Source: Salinarimonadaceae bacterium (GTDB lineage Bacteria; Pseudomonadota; Alphaproteobacteria; Rhizobiales; Beijerinckiaceae). From it: 57,310 bases of DNA. Positions 45,610 to 53,374 of this stretch are shown piece by piece (position 1 is the first letter of the stretch; the number at the start of each line of letters is the position of its first letter). Below the pieces are notes generated by a model. The model did no database searches, was not told where the DNA came from, and saw only the letters and a program-made list of their open reading frames with translations. Where the stretch lies: contig REDO01000193.1 in the NCBI GenBank assembly GCA_007693435.1, positions 1 to 57,310 of the forward strand, written 5' to 3'. The position numbers and the translations under genes are program-made.

Positions 45610-46032
45610 TCACGCCTTGGCGTCGATCAATGTCTTCGTCATGTCGGAGGCGACGGTGAAGACTTTCACGCTCGCCTGGAACATCGCGAGCGCCATGATC
45701 TGGTCGGAGATTTCGCGGGCGAGGTCGACATTGGGCGCGGCGAGGAGGCCGTCGTCGTTGGCGTCGGGCGAAGTTGGATCGTAGACGGGCTGGTAGGCCG
45801 GCAGGCGCTCGGTGAAGCGCGCTGCGACGCCGCCTCCGGAACTCGAGACCTGCACCACGTCGATCGGCTGGTAGACCGAGCGCGCGTCGCCAGCGCGCTC
45901 CACGGGCCGGTTGGGCGGCGTCTCCGGCAGCGGACCGTTGGTGCGGGCGTTCGCCACGTTCGACGCGCTCGCTTCGAGGCGCTTGGCGGCGGCGTGCATT
46001 CCCGTCGTTGCGATGGCGAGGCTTGCGAACAT
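45610..46032 (-). CDS. FlgC-like flagellar rod protein (orphan copy)
   Basis: A 140-residue protein with the flagellar rod architecture. The N-terminal Flg_bb_rod helix reads LAIATTGMHAAAKRLEASASNVANA, and the C-terminal rod domain reads PNVDLAREISDQIMALAMFQASVKVF. It resembles FlgC in size and ends, but the middle (Pro-rich, RPVERAGDARSV) is atypical and the usual flgB/fliE partners are not present. It may be a second FlgC paralogue or a divergent proximal rod protein. It lies alone, convergent with recQ. Confidence 0.7.
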   Translation of the reverse strand: MFASLAIATTGMHAAAKRLEASASNVANARTNGPLPETPPNRPVERAGDARSVYQPIDVVQVSSSGGGVAARFTERLPAYQPVYDPTSPDANDDGLLAAPNVDLAREISDQIMALAMFQASVKVFTVASDMTKTLIDAKA

Positions 46033-46144
46033 GACGCAAGCCTGACCGCGCCCGATTGCCGCTCCGTTTTACGAAATACTCGGATTTTAGCGATCCGCCC
46101 GATTTCAGGCCACCGATGCGCCGTGTCAGGTCGCTGCGATGGGC

Positions 46145-47251
46145 CTATTCGGGCGTGGCGAGCAACCCGCCGGTCAAGGGCGCCGGCGCGCCCGTCGTGC
46201 CCGGGAAAGTCAGAGGCAGGCCGCGCAGCGAGCGCACGGCGAGGAAGGCGAAGGCCTGCGCTTCGAGATAGCCGCTCGACCAGCCGACCGCCTCGGCGTC
46301 GGTGAGATGCGTCTGGAGGTGCCGTCTTAGGGTTTCGAGCAGCGCGCCGTTGCGCGCCCCCCCGCCCGCGACGATCCAGCGCGCGGGCTTCTCGCTTGCG
46401 TGATCGAGGGATGCCGCGATCGCGCGCGCGGAGAAGGCCATCAGCGTCGCCGCCGCGTCGGGCGTGGCCAGATGGCCGGCGATGCGGTGCGAGAACCAGT
46501 TCCGGTCGAGGGATTTCGGGGGCTTGCTGGCGAAATAGGGATGCGCCATGAGCCAGTCGAGCAAGGGTTCTTCCGGCGCGCCGGACGCGGCGACCCGCCC
46601 GTCATCGTCGAATTCGGCGCCGAGACGCTCGCGCATCAGATCGTCGATCAGCGCGTTGCCGGGACCGGTGTCGAAGGCGAGCATCTCACCGTTCGAGAAG
46701 ATGAAGGTGACGTTCGCGACGCCGCCGATATTGAGGATCGCGAGCGGCAGCGCCATCCCGGAAGAGCGGGCGAGCGCCCGGTGGAAAACGGGCACGAGCG
46801 GCGCGCCCTGCCCGCCCGCCGCGACGTCGGCGGCGCGGAAATCGTAGACGACGGGCAGTCCGAGCCGGCGCGCGAGCCCCGGCCCGTCGCCGATCTGAAC
46901 GGTGAGCCCGTGAGCCGGGCGATGCAGCACCGTCTGCCCGTGGAAGCCGACGACATCGAGGCCCGCCCGGTCGAGGCCGTTCTCGGCGATGAGCGCCTCG
47001 ACCGCCTCCGCATGGGCGCGGGCGACGACTTCTTCCGCTTCCGCCAGAACGCCGGGACGGTCCTCGCGGCGCGACAGGCCGGCGCCGTCGACGAGCGCCT
47101 GCGTGAGAAGCGCCCGTTCGGCGTCCGTGTAGGGGCGATAAGCCGTTGGCCCGAATACGGAAATCGTCTCGCCATCCGTCTCGATCAGCGCCGCGTCGAC
47201 GCCGTCGAGCGAGGTCCCGCTCATCAATCCTACGGCGCGCATGGCGGCCAT
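46145..47251 (-). CDS. anmK: Anhydro-N-acetylmuramic acid kinase
   Basis: A 368-residue sugar kinase of the AnmK family, which opens and phosphorylates 1,6-anhydroMurNAc released during cell-wall turnover. The signature GLMSGTSLDGVDAALIETDG at the N-terminus, the GFHGQTVLHRP motif and the NIGGVANVT motif are intact. ATG 47251 (MAAMRAVGL) or 47242 are plausible; the open frame upstream to 47401 overlaps tyrS and is not considered real. It diverges from tyrS, as commonly seen in Hyphomicrobiales. Confidence 0.92.
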   Translation of the reverse strand: MAAMRAVGLMSGTSLDGVDAALIETDGETISVFGPTAYRPYTDAERALLTQALVDGAGLSRREDRPGVLAEAEEVVARAHAEAVEALIAENGLDRAGLDVVGFHGQTVLHRPAHGLTVQIGDGPGLARRLGLPVVYDFRAADVAAGGQGAPLVPVFHRALARSSGMALPLAILNIGGVANVTFIFSNGEMLAFDTGPGNALIDDLMRERLGAEFDDDGRVAASGAPEEPLLDWLMAHPYFASKPPKSLDRNWFSHRIAGHLATPDAAATLMAFSARAIAASLDHASEKPARWIVAGGGARNGALLETLRRHLQTHLTDAEAVGWSSGYLEAQAFAFLAVRSLRGLPLTFPGTTGAPAPLTGGLLATPE

Positions 47252-47348
47252 GTCGCGAATCCCCGTGAAATTCCCTGTCCAAGCTGATACATCGCCCCGT
47301 CCCCGGCTGGAAAGCCGGCCGCCGTGAAGAAACGAAAAGAGAAACGCG

Positions 47349-48608
47349 ATGACCGCGCTGCGATCGGATTTCCTGCGGATCCTCACCGAACGGGGCTTCA
47401 TCCACCAATGCTCCGATCTCGAAGGGCTCGACGCGAAAGCGGCGGCCGGGGAGCACGTGGCTTACGTGGGCTATGACTGCACCGCGCCCTCGCTGCATGT
47501 CGGGCACCTGCTCTCGATCATGATGCTGCACTGGCTCCAGCAGACCGGCGGCAAGCCGATCGCGCTGATGGGGGGCGGCACGACGCGCGTCGGCGACCCG
47601 TCGGGCAAGGACGAGGCGCGCAAGCTCCTCACGGTCGAGCAGATCGACGCCAACAAGGAGAGCATCAAGGGCACGTTCTCGCGCTTCATCGCCTTCGGCG
47701 AGGGCGCGACGGACGCCATGATGGTCGACAACGCGGAATGGCTGACCAAGCTCAACTACATCGATTTCCTGCGCGACGTCGGCCGGCACTTCTCGGTCAA
47801 CCGCATGCTCAGCTTCGATTCGGTGAAGCTGCGGCTCGATCGCGAGCATGAGCTGTCCTTCCTCGAATTCAACTACATGATCCTCCAGGCCTACGATTTC
47901 GCCGAGCTCGCCAAGCGCCACGGCTGCATCCTGCAGATGGGCGGCTCCGACCAGTGGGGGAACATCGTCAACGGCATCGATCTCGGCCGTCGGTTGGGCA
48001 CGCAGCAGCTCTACGCGCTCACTTGTCCGCTGCTGACGACCTCCTCGGGCGCGAAGATGGGCAAGACAGCCGCCGGCGCGGTGTGGCTCAACGCCGACAT
48101 GCTGAGCCCGTGGGATTACTGGCAGTTCTGGCGCAACACCGAGGATGGCGACGTCGGCCGCTTCCTCAGGCTCTTCACGCTGCTGCCGATGGACGAGATC
48201 GCGCGGCTCGAAGCGCTGCAAGGCGCCGAGATCAACGAGGCGAAGAAGGTCCTCGCCAACGAGGCGACGGCGCTGATGCATGGCCGCGAGGCGGCGGACG
48301 AGGCGGCGGAGACGGCGCGCAAGACCTTCGAGCAGGGCGCGCTCGCCGAAACGCTGCCGACCGTCGAGGTGCCGCCCTCCGTGCTTGACGCCGGGATCGG
48401 CGTGCTGACCGCCTTCGGGCCTGAATACGCCAAGCTCCTGCCGTCGATGAGCGAGGCGCGGCGTCAGGTGAAGGCGGGTGGATTGCGCGTCAACGACGTG
48501 GTGGTCAAGGACGAGCGCGCCGTCCTGCGCGAGGGCGACATGCGCGAAGGCGTGATCAAACTGTCCTTCGGCAAGAAGCGCCACGTGCTCCTGCGCCCGG
48601 CGCGATAA
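47349..48608 (+). CDS. tyrS: Tyrosyl-tRNA synthetase
   Basis: A 419-residue class I TyrRS. The HIGH equivalent is HVGH (LHVGHLL), the tyrosine-binding [14 protein letters not shown] block is clear, and the KMSKS equivalent is KMGKT. A C-terminal S4 domain (about residues 350-419, [17 protein letters not shown]) contacts the tRNA. It attaches tyrosine to tRNA-Tyr. It converges with murB. Confidence 0.97.
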   Translation: MTALRSDFLRILTERGFIHQCSDLEGLDAKAAAGEHVAYVGYDCTAPSLHVGHLLSIMMLHWLQQTGGKPIALMGGGTTRVGDPSGKDEARKLLTVEQIDANKESIKGTFSRFIAFGEGATDAMMVDNAEWLTKLNYIDFLRDVGRHFSVNRMLSFDSVKLRLDREHELSFLEFNYMILQAYDFAELAKRHGCILQMGGSDQWGNIVNGIDLGRRLGTQQLYALTCPLLTTSSGAKMGKTAAGAVWLNADMLSPWDYWQFWRNTEDGDVGRFLRLFTLLPMDEIARLEALQGAEINEAKKVLANEATALMHGREAADEAAETARKTFEQGALAETLPTVEVPPSVLDAGIGVLTAFGPEYAKLLPSMSEARRQVKAGGLRVNDVVVKDERAVLREGDMREGVIKLSFGKKRHVLLRPAR

Positions 48609-48626
48609 GCGAAAACCGGCGCGGCT

Positions 48627-49553
48627 TCAGGCGGGAACGCCGACCCGCCTGATCTCCCATTCGAGCTCGACGCCGCTCGTCTCGCGCACGCGCCGACGCA
48701 CTTCCTCGCCGAGCGTCTCGATATCGGTCGAGGTCGCGCCGCCGTGGTTGATCAGGAAATTGCAGTGCATTTCCGAGACCTGCGCGTCGCCGATGCGCAG
48801 GCCCCGGCAGCCGGCGGCGTCGATCAGCTCCCAGGCGCGCGCGTCCGGCGGGTTCTTGAAGGTCGAGCCGCCGGTGCGGGTGTTGACGGGTTGCGTCGCC
48901 GAGCGCTGCTCGGTGATGGCGTTCATGCGCGAAAGGATTTCTTCGGGCTCGCCGGGAAAGCCCTCGAACAGGGCCTGCGTGAAGATCAGGTCGGCCGGCG
49001 CGCCGCAGCGGCGGTATGAGAAATCCATCGCCGCCTTGTCGAGGATGTGGAGCGCGCCCTTCGCGCCGAGCGCCCGCGCCTCGACGAAGACGTCCTTGAC
49101 CTCGCCGCCATAGGCGCCGCCGTTCATGCGAAGCGCGCCGCCGATCGCGCCGGGAATGCCGCGCAGGAAGGCCAGCCCGTCGATCCCGGCCTCGGCGGCG
49201 ACGCGCGCCACCTTGACGTCGGGAGCGCCGGCGCCGGCGCGCACGCGCGATCCCGGCTCGATCGCGATGCCCGTGAAGCCCTTGGCGGACAGGCGGATGA
49301 GGGCGCCGGGAAGCCCGCCGTCGCGTATCAGGAGGTTCGAGCCGAGCCCCACGACCAGCCGGGGCGTATCGGGCGCGAGCGCCGAGAGGAACAGCGCCAG
49401 ATCCTCCTCGTCCACCGGCGTGAAGAGGAGTTGCGCCGGGCCGCCCGTTCGAAACCACGAAAGCGGCGCGGCCGGCGCGTTGGCGCGCATCTCGCCGCGC
49501 AAGCCGGGCGCGCGGGCGCGGATATCGGGCGCGATGTCGGGAAAGCCCGTCAC
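48627..49553 (-). CDS. murB: UDP-N-acetylenolpyruvoylglucosamine reductase
   Basis: A 308-residue FAD-dependent MurB that reduces UDP-GlcNAc-enolpyruvate to UDP-MurNAc, using NADPH. The FAD motifs [15 protein letters not shown] and [17 protein letters not shown] and the catalytic-site STFKNPP and [15 protein letters not shown] segments are present. I chose the GTG at 49553, which overlaps the murC stop in a GTGA, the usual coupling in dcw clusters. In most alphaproteobacteria ddl and ftsQAZ follow; here tyrS faces it instead. Confidence 0.93.
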   Translation of the reverse strand: MTGFPDIAPDIRARAPGLRGEMRANAPAAPLSWFRTGGPAQLLFTPVDEEDLALFLSALAPDTPRLVVGLGSNLLIRDGGLPGALIRLSAKGFTGIAIEPGSRVRAGAGAPDVKVARVAAEAGIDGLAFLRGIPGAIGGALRMNGGAYGGEVKDVFVEARALGAKGALHILDKAAMDFSYRRCGAPADLIFTQALFEGFPGEPEEILSRMNAITEQRSATQPVNTRTGGSTFKNPPDARAWELIDAAGCRGLRIGDAQVSEMHCNFLINHGGATSTDIETLGEEVRRRVRETSGVELEWEIRRVGVPA

Positions 49554-50980
49554 GCGCTCGCCCCGGCGCGCTCCGCCAGCTGTGCGGGCAGCGCATAGGC
49601 CCATTGGGTGATGCTGCCGGCGCCGAGGAAGATCACGTAATCGCCGGGCTTGGCGACGTCGCCGACCAGTCCGGGGATGTCGTCGGGCGTATCGAGCGCG
49701 ATCGCGTTGCGGTGGCCGCGCGCCTTGAGGCCGGCGACGAGGCTGTCGCGGTCGGCGCCGGGGATCGGCTCCTCGCCGGCGGCGTAGACGGGCGCCACGA
49801 TCACAGTGTCGGCGTCGTTGAAGCAGGTGCAGAAATCCTCGAACAGCGCGCTCAGCCGCGTGTAGCGATGCGGCTGGACGACCGCGATCACCCTGCCGTC
49901 CGTGGAGGCGCGCGCGGCCTTGAGCACGGCGGCGATCTCGACGGGGTGATGGCCGTAATCATCGAAGATCGCCGCGCCGTTCCATTCGCCGGTGCGGGTG
50001 AAGCGCCGCTTGACGCCGCCGAAACCGCCCAGCGCCTTGCGGATGGCGTCGGGCGTCATGCCGAGTTCGTAGACGAGCGCGATGGCCGCGACCGCGTTTA
50101 GCGCGTTGTGGTGGCCGGGCATCGGCATGACGAGATCGTCGATATCGACGCTGACGCCCTTCTTGCGGTCGTGGATGACGACCGAGAAACGGCTCACCCC
50201 GCCCGTCAGGTCGATGTCGCGGATGCGCACGTCAGCCTGCGGGTTGACCCCGTAGGTGACGACGCGCCGGTCCTCTATGCGCCCGACGAGATCCTGCACC
50301 ACGGGATGGTCGATGCACATCACCGCGAAGCCGTAGAAGGGGAGGTTCTCGATGAAGGTCCGGAAAGCCGCCTTGATCGCGTCGAAGGTCTTGAAGTGGT
50401 CGAGATGTTCGGGATCGATATTGGTGACGATGGCGTAGTCGCAGGGCAGCTTCAGGAAGGTGCCATCCGATTCGTCCGCCTCGACGACCATGAGGTCGCC
50501 GTTACCCATGCGCGCATTGGTGCCGTAGGCGTTGATGATGCCGCCGTTGATCACCGTCGGGTCGAAGCCGCCGCCTTCGAGCAGCGTCGCCACGATCGAG
50601 GTCGTCGTCGTCTTGCCGTGGGTGCCGGCGATGGCGACGGAGGTCTTCAGGCGCATCAGTTCGGCGAGCATCTCGGCGCGGCGCACCACGGGCAGGCGCA
50701 GCTCGCGGGCTGCGACGAGTTCGGGATTGTCGCGGCGGATCGCGGTCGAGACGACCACCACCTCCGCGTCGCGCACGTTCTCCGCCGCGTGCCCGACGAA
50801 GGTGCGCACGCCCTTCTCGCGCAGGCGCTTGACGTTGTAGTTGTCCACCGCCGCGTCCGAGCCCTGCACGGTGTAACCGAGATTGTGCATCACCTCGGCG
50901 ATGCCCGACATGCCGATGCCGCCGATGCCGATGAAGTGGATGGGGCCGATGTCGCGCGGCATCTTCGTGGCAGGGCTCAT
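49550..50980 (-). CDS. murC: UDP-N-acetylmuramate--L-alanine ligase
   Basis: A 476-residue Mur ligase adding L-alanine to UDP-MurNAc with ATP. The N-terminal UDP-binding [13 protein letters not shown], the ATP loop [17 protein letters not shown] and the [11 protein letters not shown] block are intact. Most of the protein (from about residue 30) resembles Methylobacterium-type MurC, while the first nine residues (MSPATKMPR) resemble the Rhodobacterales form. That places a possible sequence junction in the conserved glycine motif. Overlaps murG and murB by four bases each. Confidence 0.96.
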   Translation of the reverse strand: MSPATKMPRDIGPIHFIGIGGIGMSGIAEVMHNLGYTVQGSDAAVDNYNVKRLREKGVRTFVGHAAENVRDAEVVVVSTAIRRDNPELVAARELRLPVVRRAEMLAELMRLKTSVAIAGTHGKTTTTSIVATLLEGGGFDPTVINGGIINAYGTNARMGNGDLMVVEADESDGTFLKLPCDYAIVTNIDPEHLDHFKTFDAIKAAFRTFIENLPFYGFAVMCIDHPVVQDLVGRIEDRRVVTYGVNPQADVRIRDIDLTGGVSRFSVVIHDRKKGVSVDIDDLVMPMPGHHNALNAVAAIALVYELGMTPDAIRKALGGFGGVKRRFTRTGEWNGAAIFDDYGHHPVEIAAVLKAARASTDGRVIAVVQPHRYTRLSALFEDFCTCFNDADTVIVAPVYAAGEEPIPGADRDSLVAGLKARGHRNAIALDTPDDIPGLVGDVAKPGDYVIFLGAGSITQWAYALPAQLAERAGASA

Positions 50981-52080
50981 GGGCGGGCCTCCGGGGCTGG
51001 GGTGAGGCGGTCGATCAGGGCGATCAAACGGTCGGTGGCATCGGGCCGGCCCGCCGCCAGGGCTGCGGCGGCCATGACTTGTGCGGGATCGGGGGCGGTT
51101 AACAGATTTTCAACGGAGCGCGCCAGCGATTCGGGGGTGAGCGCGGCCTCGGGCAGGATCTCGGCCGCGCCGGTGGCGGCGAGGGCCCGGGCATTGGCGG
51201 TCTGGTGGTCGGCGGCGGCGGCGGCGTAGGGGATCAGGATCGCGGGGCGGCCGATCACGGTGATGTCGGCGATGGAGGAGGCGCCGGCACGGCTGATCAC
51301 AAGCTGCGCCTCGGCCAGTCGGGCGGGGATGTCGTCGAAGAACGGGGCGACCTCGGCGTCGATGCCGGCTGCGGCATGGGCAGCGCGCACACGGTCCAGG
51401 TCTTCGGGCCGGGCCTGCTGGATGACCCGGAGGCGGGCACGCAGGGGCTCGGGCAGGCGCGCCAGAGCGGCGGGCACCATGTCCGAGAGGATGCGCGCCC
51501 CCTGGCTGCCGCCGATCACCAGAAGGCTCAGCGGATGCTCGCCCGGCGCGATGTAGGGGGCCGCGGCCCGGGCCAGGACCGCGGCACGGACGGGGTTGCC
51601 GGTGTGGTCGGCCGCCACGCCCGCGGGCAAGGCGGTGGGCCAGGTGCCGCAGGCCACCGCCTGCACCCGGCGCGCGAGCAGCCGGTTCACGGTCCCGGGC
51701 ACGCCGTTCTGTTCATGGATGATCCGCGGCACCCCCAGCAGCCACGCCGCCAGCAGGGCCGGAATGGAGGGGTAACCGCCGAAGCCCACCACCACGTCAG
51801 GCCTGGCGCGCAGCATTCCCGCCGCCGCCGCCGCCACCCCGGCCGTCAGCCGCAGCGGCACCAGCGCCCGCGCCGCCAGCCCGCCGCGAGCGAAGGTCGC
51901 GGCACTCACCTGATCGACCTGGACCTGCGGTGGAAACCCACCGGCGTAGCGCGCGCCGCGCGCATCGGTGGACAGCCGGACCTCCCAGCCGCGGGCCAGC
52001 AACGCCTCGGCCAGCGCCTGGGCGGGAAACATGTGCCCACCGGTGCCGCCGGCGGCGAGGGTCGCACGTCGCACGCCCAT
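50977..52080 (-). CDS. murG: UDP-N-acetylglucosamine--N-acetylmuramyl-(pentapeptide) pyrophosphoryl-undecaprenol GlcNAc transferase
   Basis: A 367-residue MurG that makes lipid II from lipid I at the inner face of the membrane. The [15 protein letters not shown] loop, the [14 protein letters not shown] block, the GGSQGAR loop and the [10 protein letters not shown] segment near the C-terminus are all present. The sequence closely follows the Rhodobacterales MurG pattern ([15 protein letters not shown], then SATFARGGL), unlike the genes to the left. Leucine is mostly CTG here, in contrast with the CTC-rich genes before 51 kb. Overlaps murC by four bases. Confidence 0.96.
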   Translation of the reverse strand: MGVRRATLAAGGTGGHMFPAQALAEALLARGWEVRLSTDARGARYAGGFPPQVQVDQVSAATFARGGLAARALVPLRLTAGVAAAAAGMLRARPDVVVGFGGYPSIPALLAAWLLGVPRIIHEQNGVPGTVNRLLARRVQAVACGTWPTALPAGVAADHTGNPVRAAVLARAAAPYIAPGEHPLSLLVIGGSQGARILSDMVPAALARLPEPLRARLRVIQQARPEDLDRVRAAHAAAGIDAEVAPFFDDIPARLAEAQLVISRAGASSIADITVIGRPAILIPYAAAAADHQTANARALAATGAAEILPEAALTPESLARSVENLLTAPDPAQVMAAAALAAGRPDATDRLIALIDRLTPAPEARP

Positions 52081-52083
52081 GGC

Positions 52084-53247
52084 TCAGCCCCGCCGCAGCA
52101 GGATGTCGCCGATCCCGCCCTGCGGCCGCGTGCGGGTGAAGGCAAGCAGCATCCCCATCGCCACCCCGGTCGCCAGCAGCGACGAGCCGCCGTAGGAGAC
52201 GAAGGGGAGCGTCATGCCCTTGGCCGGCAGGAGCCGCACCGACACACCGATGTTGATCAACGCCTGCACCGCGAACATGCAGGCAAGCCCCGTGCCCGCC
52301 AGCCGGATGAAGGTATCGCGTTCCCGCATCAGCCGGCCCAGCGCCCGGACGGCCACGGTGGCGAACAGCACGAGGATGAACAGCACCAGGACCAGCCCGT
52401 ATTCCTCGGCCGCGACCGCAATGATGAAGTCGGTGTGGGCATCGGGCAAGGACCGCTTCACCTGCCCCTCGCCCACGCCGACGCCCCAGAAGCCGCCTTC
52501 CTTGATGGCGTTGGCGGCGAAATAGAGCTGCGTGCGGGGGTCGAGCTCCGGCGCGAGGAAGCCGTCGATCCGCCGCGCGAAATGCGCCGAGGAGTTGTAG
52601 GCCACCGCCCCGGCCGCCAGCGCCGCGCCCCCGAGCCCCAGCATCAGCAGCACCGGCGCGCCGGCCACGAAATACATCACCATCCAGGTGAACAGCACCA
52701 GCGCCGCCTGACCGAAATCGGGCTGAATCGCCAGCAGACCCACCACCGCCAGCGTGAACACCAGCGAGATCAGCGTCCCCGGAGGCCCCCCCGGCGTGCG
52801 CGCGGCCGCCATCAGCCAGGCCACGAAGATCACGAACACCGGCTTCACGAACTCGGACGGCTGCACGCTGGCGAAGCCGAGCGAGACCCAGCGCACCGCG
52901 CCCTTGCCGAAATCGGTCCCGATGATGGGCAGCACCGCAAGGCTGAGCAGCCCGGCCAGGAAGCCCAGAACCCCCAGCCGCCGGATCGTCGCCGGCGCCA
53001 TCATCGAGGTGATCAGCATCGCCACGAGGCCCATCGCCCCGAAGACCGCCTGACGCTCGACATAGAAGAACGGCGGCAGCCCGTTGCGCGCCGCCAGCGG
53101 CGGCGAGGCAGCAAAGCACAGCAGCAGCCCCACCGCGAACAGCATCAGGACGCAGGACAGGGTCCAGTGATCCACCGTCCGCCACCAACGCGGCAGAATC
53201 GGCTCGCCCGCCCGGATGGGCGCCGCGCCATGGGCCATTTCCGTCAT
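52084..53247 (-). CDS. ftsW: Cell-division peptidoglycan glycosyltransferase FtsW
   Basis: A 387-residue SEDS-family protein with about ten membrane segments that polymerises lipid II at the septum with PBP3. The family motifs GTDFGKGAVRWVSLGFASVQPSEF, QPDFGQAAL, the large periplasmic loop with DAHTDFIIAVAAEEYG, and GMTLPFVSYGGSS are intact. The opening (MTEMAHGAAPIRAGEPILPRWW) and ending (RPQGGIGDILLRRG) follow the Rhodobacterales type. Three bases separate it from murG. murD, often upstream, is absent. Confidence 0.96.
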   Translation of the reverse strand: MTEMAHGAAPIRAGEPILPRWWRTVDHWTLSCVLMLFAVGLLLCFAASPPLAARNGLPPFFYVERQAVFGAMGLVAMLITSMMAPATIRRLGVLGFLAGLLSLAVLPIIGTDFGKGAVRWVSLGFASVQPSEFVKPVFVIFVAWLMAAARTPGGPPGTLISLVFTLAVVGLLAIQPDFGQAALVLFTWMVMYFVAGAPVLLMLGLGGAALAAGAVAYNSSAHFARRIDGFLAPELDPRTQLYFAANAIKEGGFWGVGVGEGQVKRSLPDAHTDFIIAVAAEEYGLVLVLFILVLFATVAVRALGRLMRERDTFIRLAGTGLACMFAVQALINIGVSVRLLPAKGMTLPFVSYGGSSLLATGVAMGMLLAFTRTRPQGGIGDILLRRG

Positions 53248-53374
53248 GGATCGTCCTGCCTCAAGAACTGCTCGACTTGCGCCCGTTTGCCGGGTCTGTT
53301 GGCCAGCTTAGCCGAAGAAAGGCCGCCACGCCAGCGCGCCGTGAGCGTGTCGAGGCCGCAGACCCGGCCTTGGG

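Noticed and set aside
46686-48584. 632-codon open frame antisense to tyrS and running into anmK
   Set aside because: Crosses two real genes on the other reading and shows no domain similarity.
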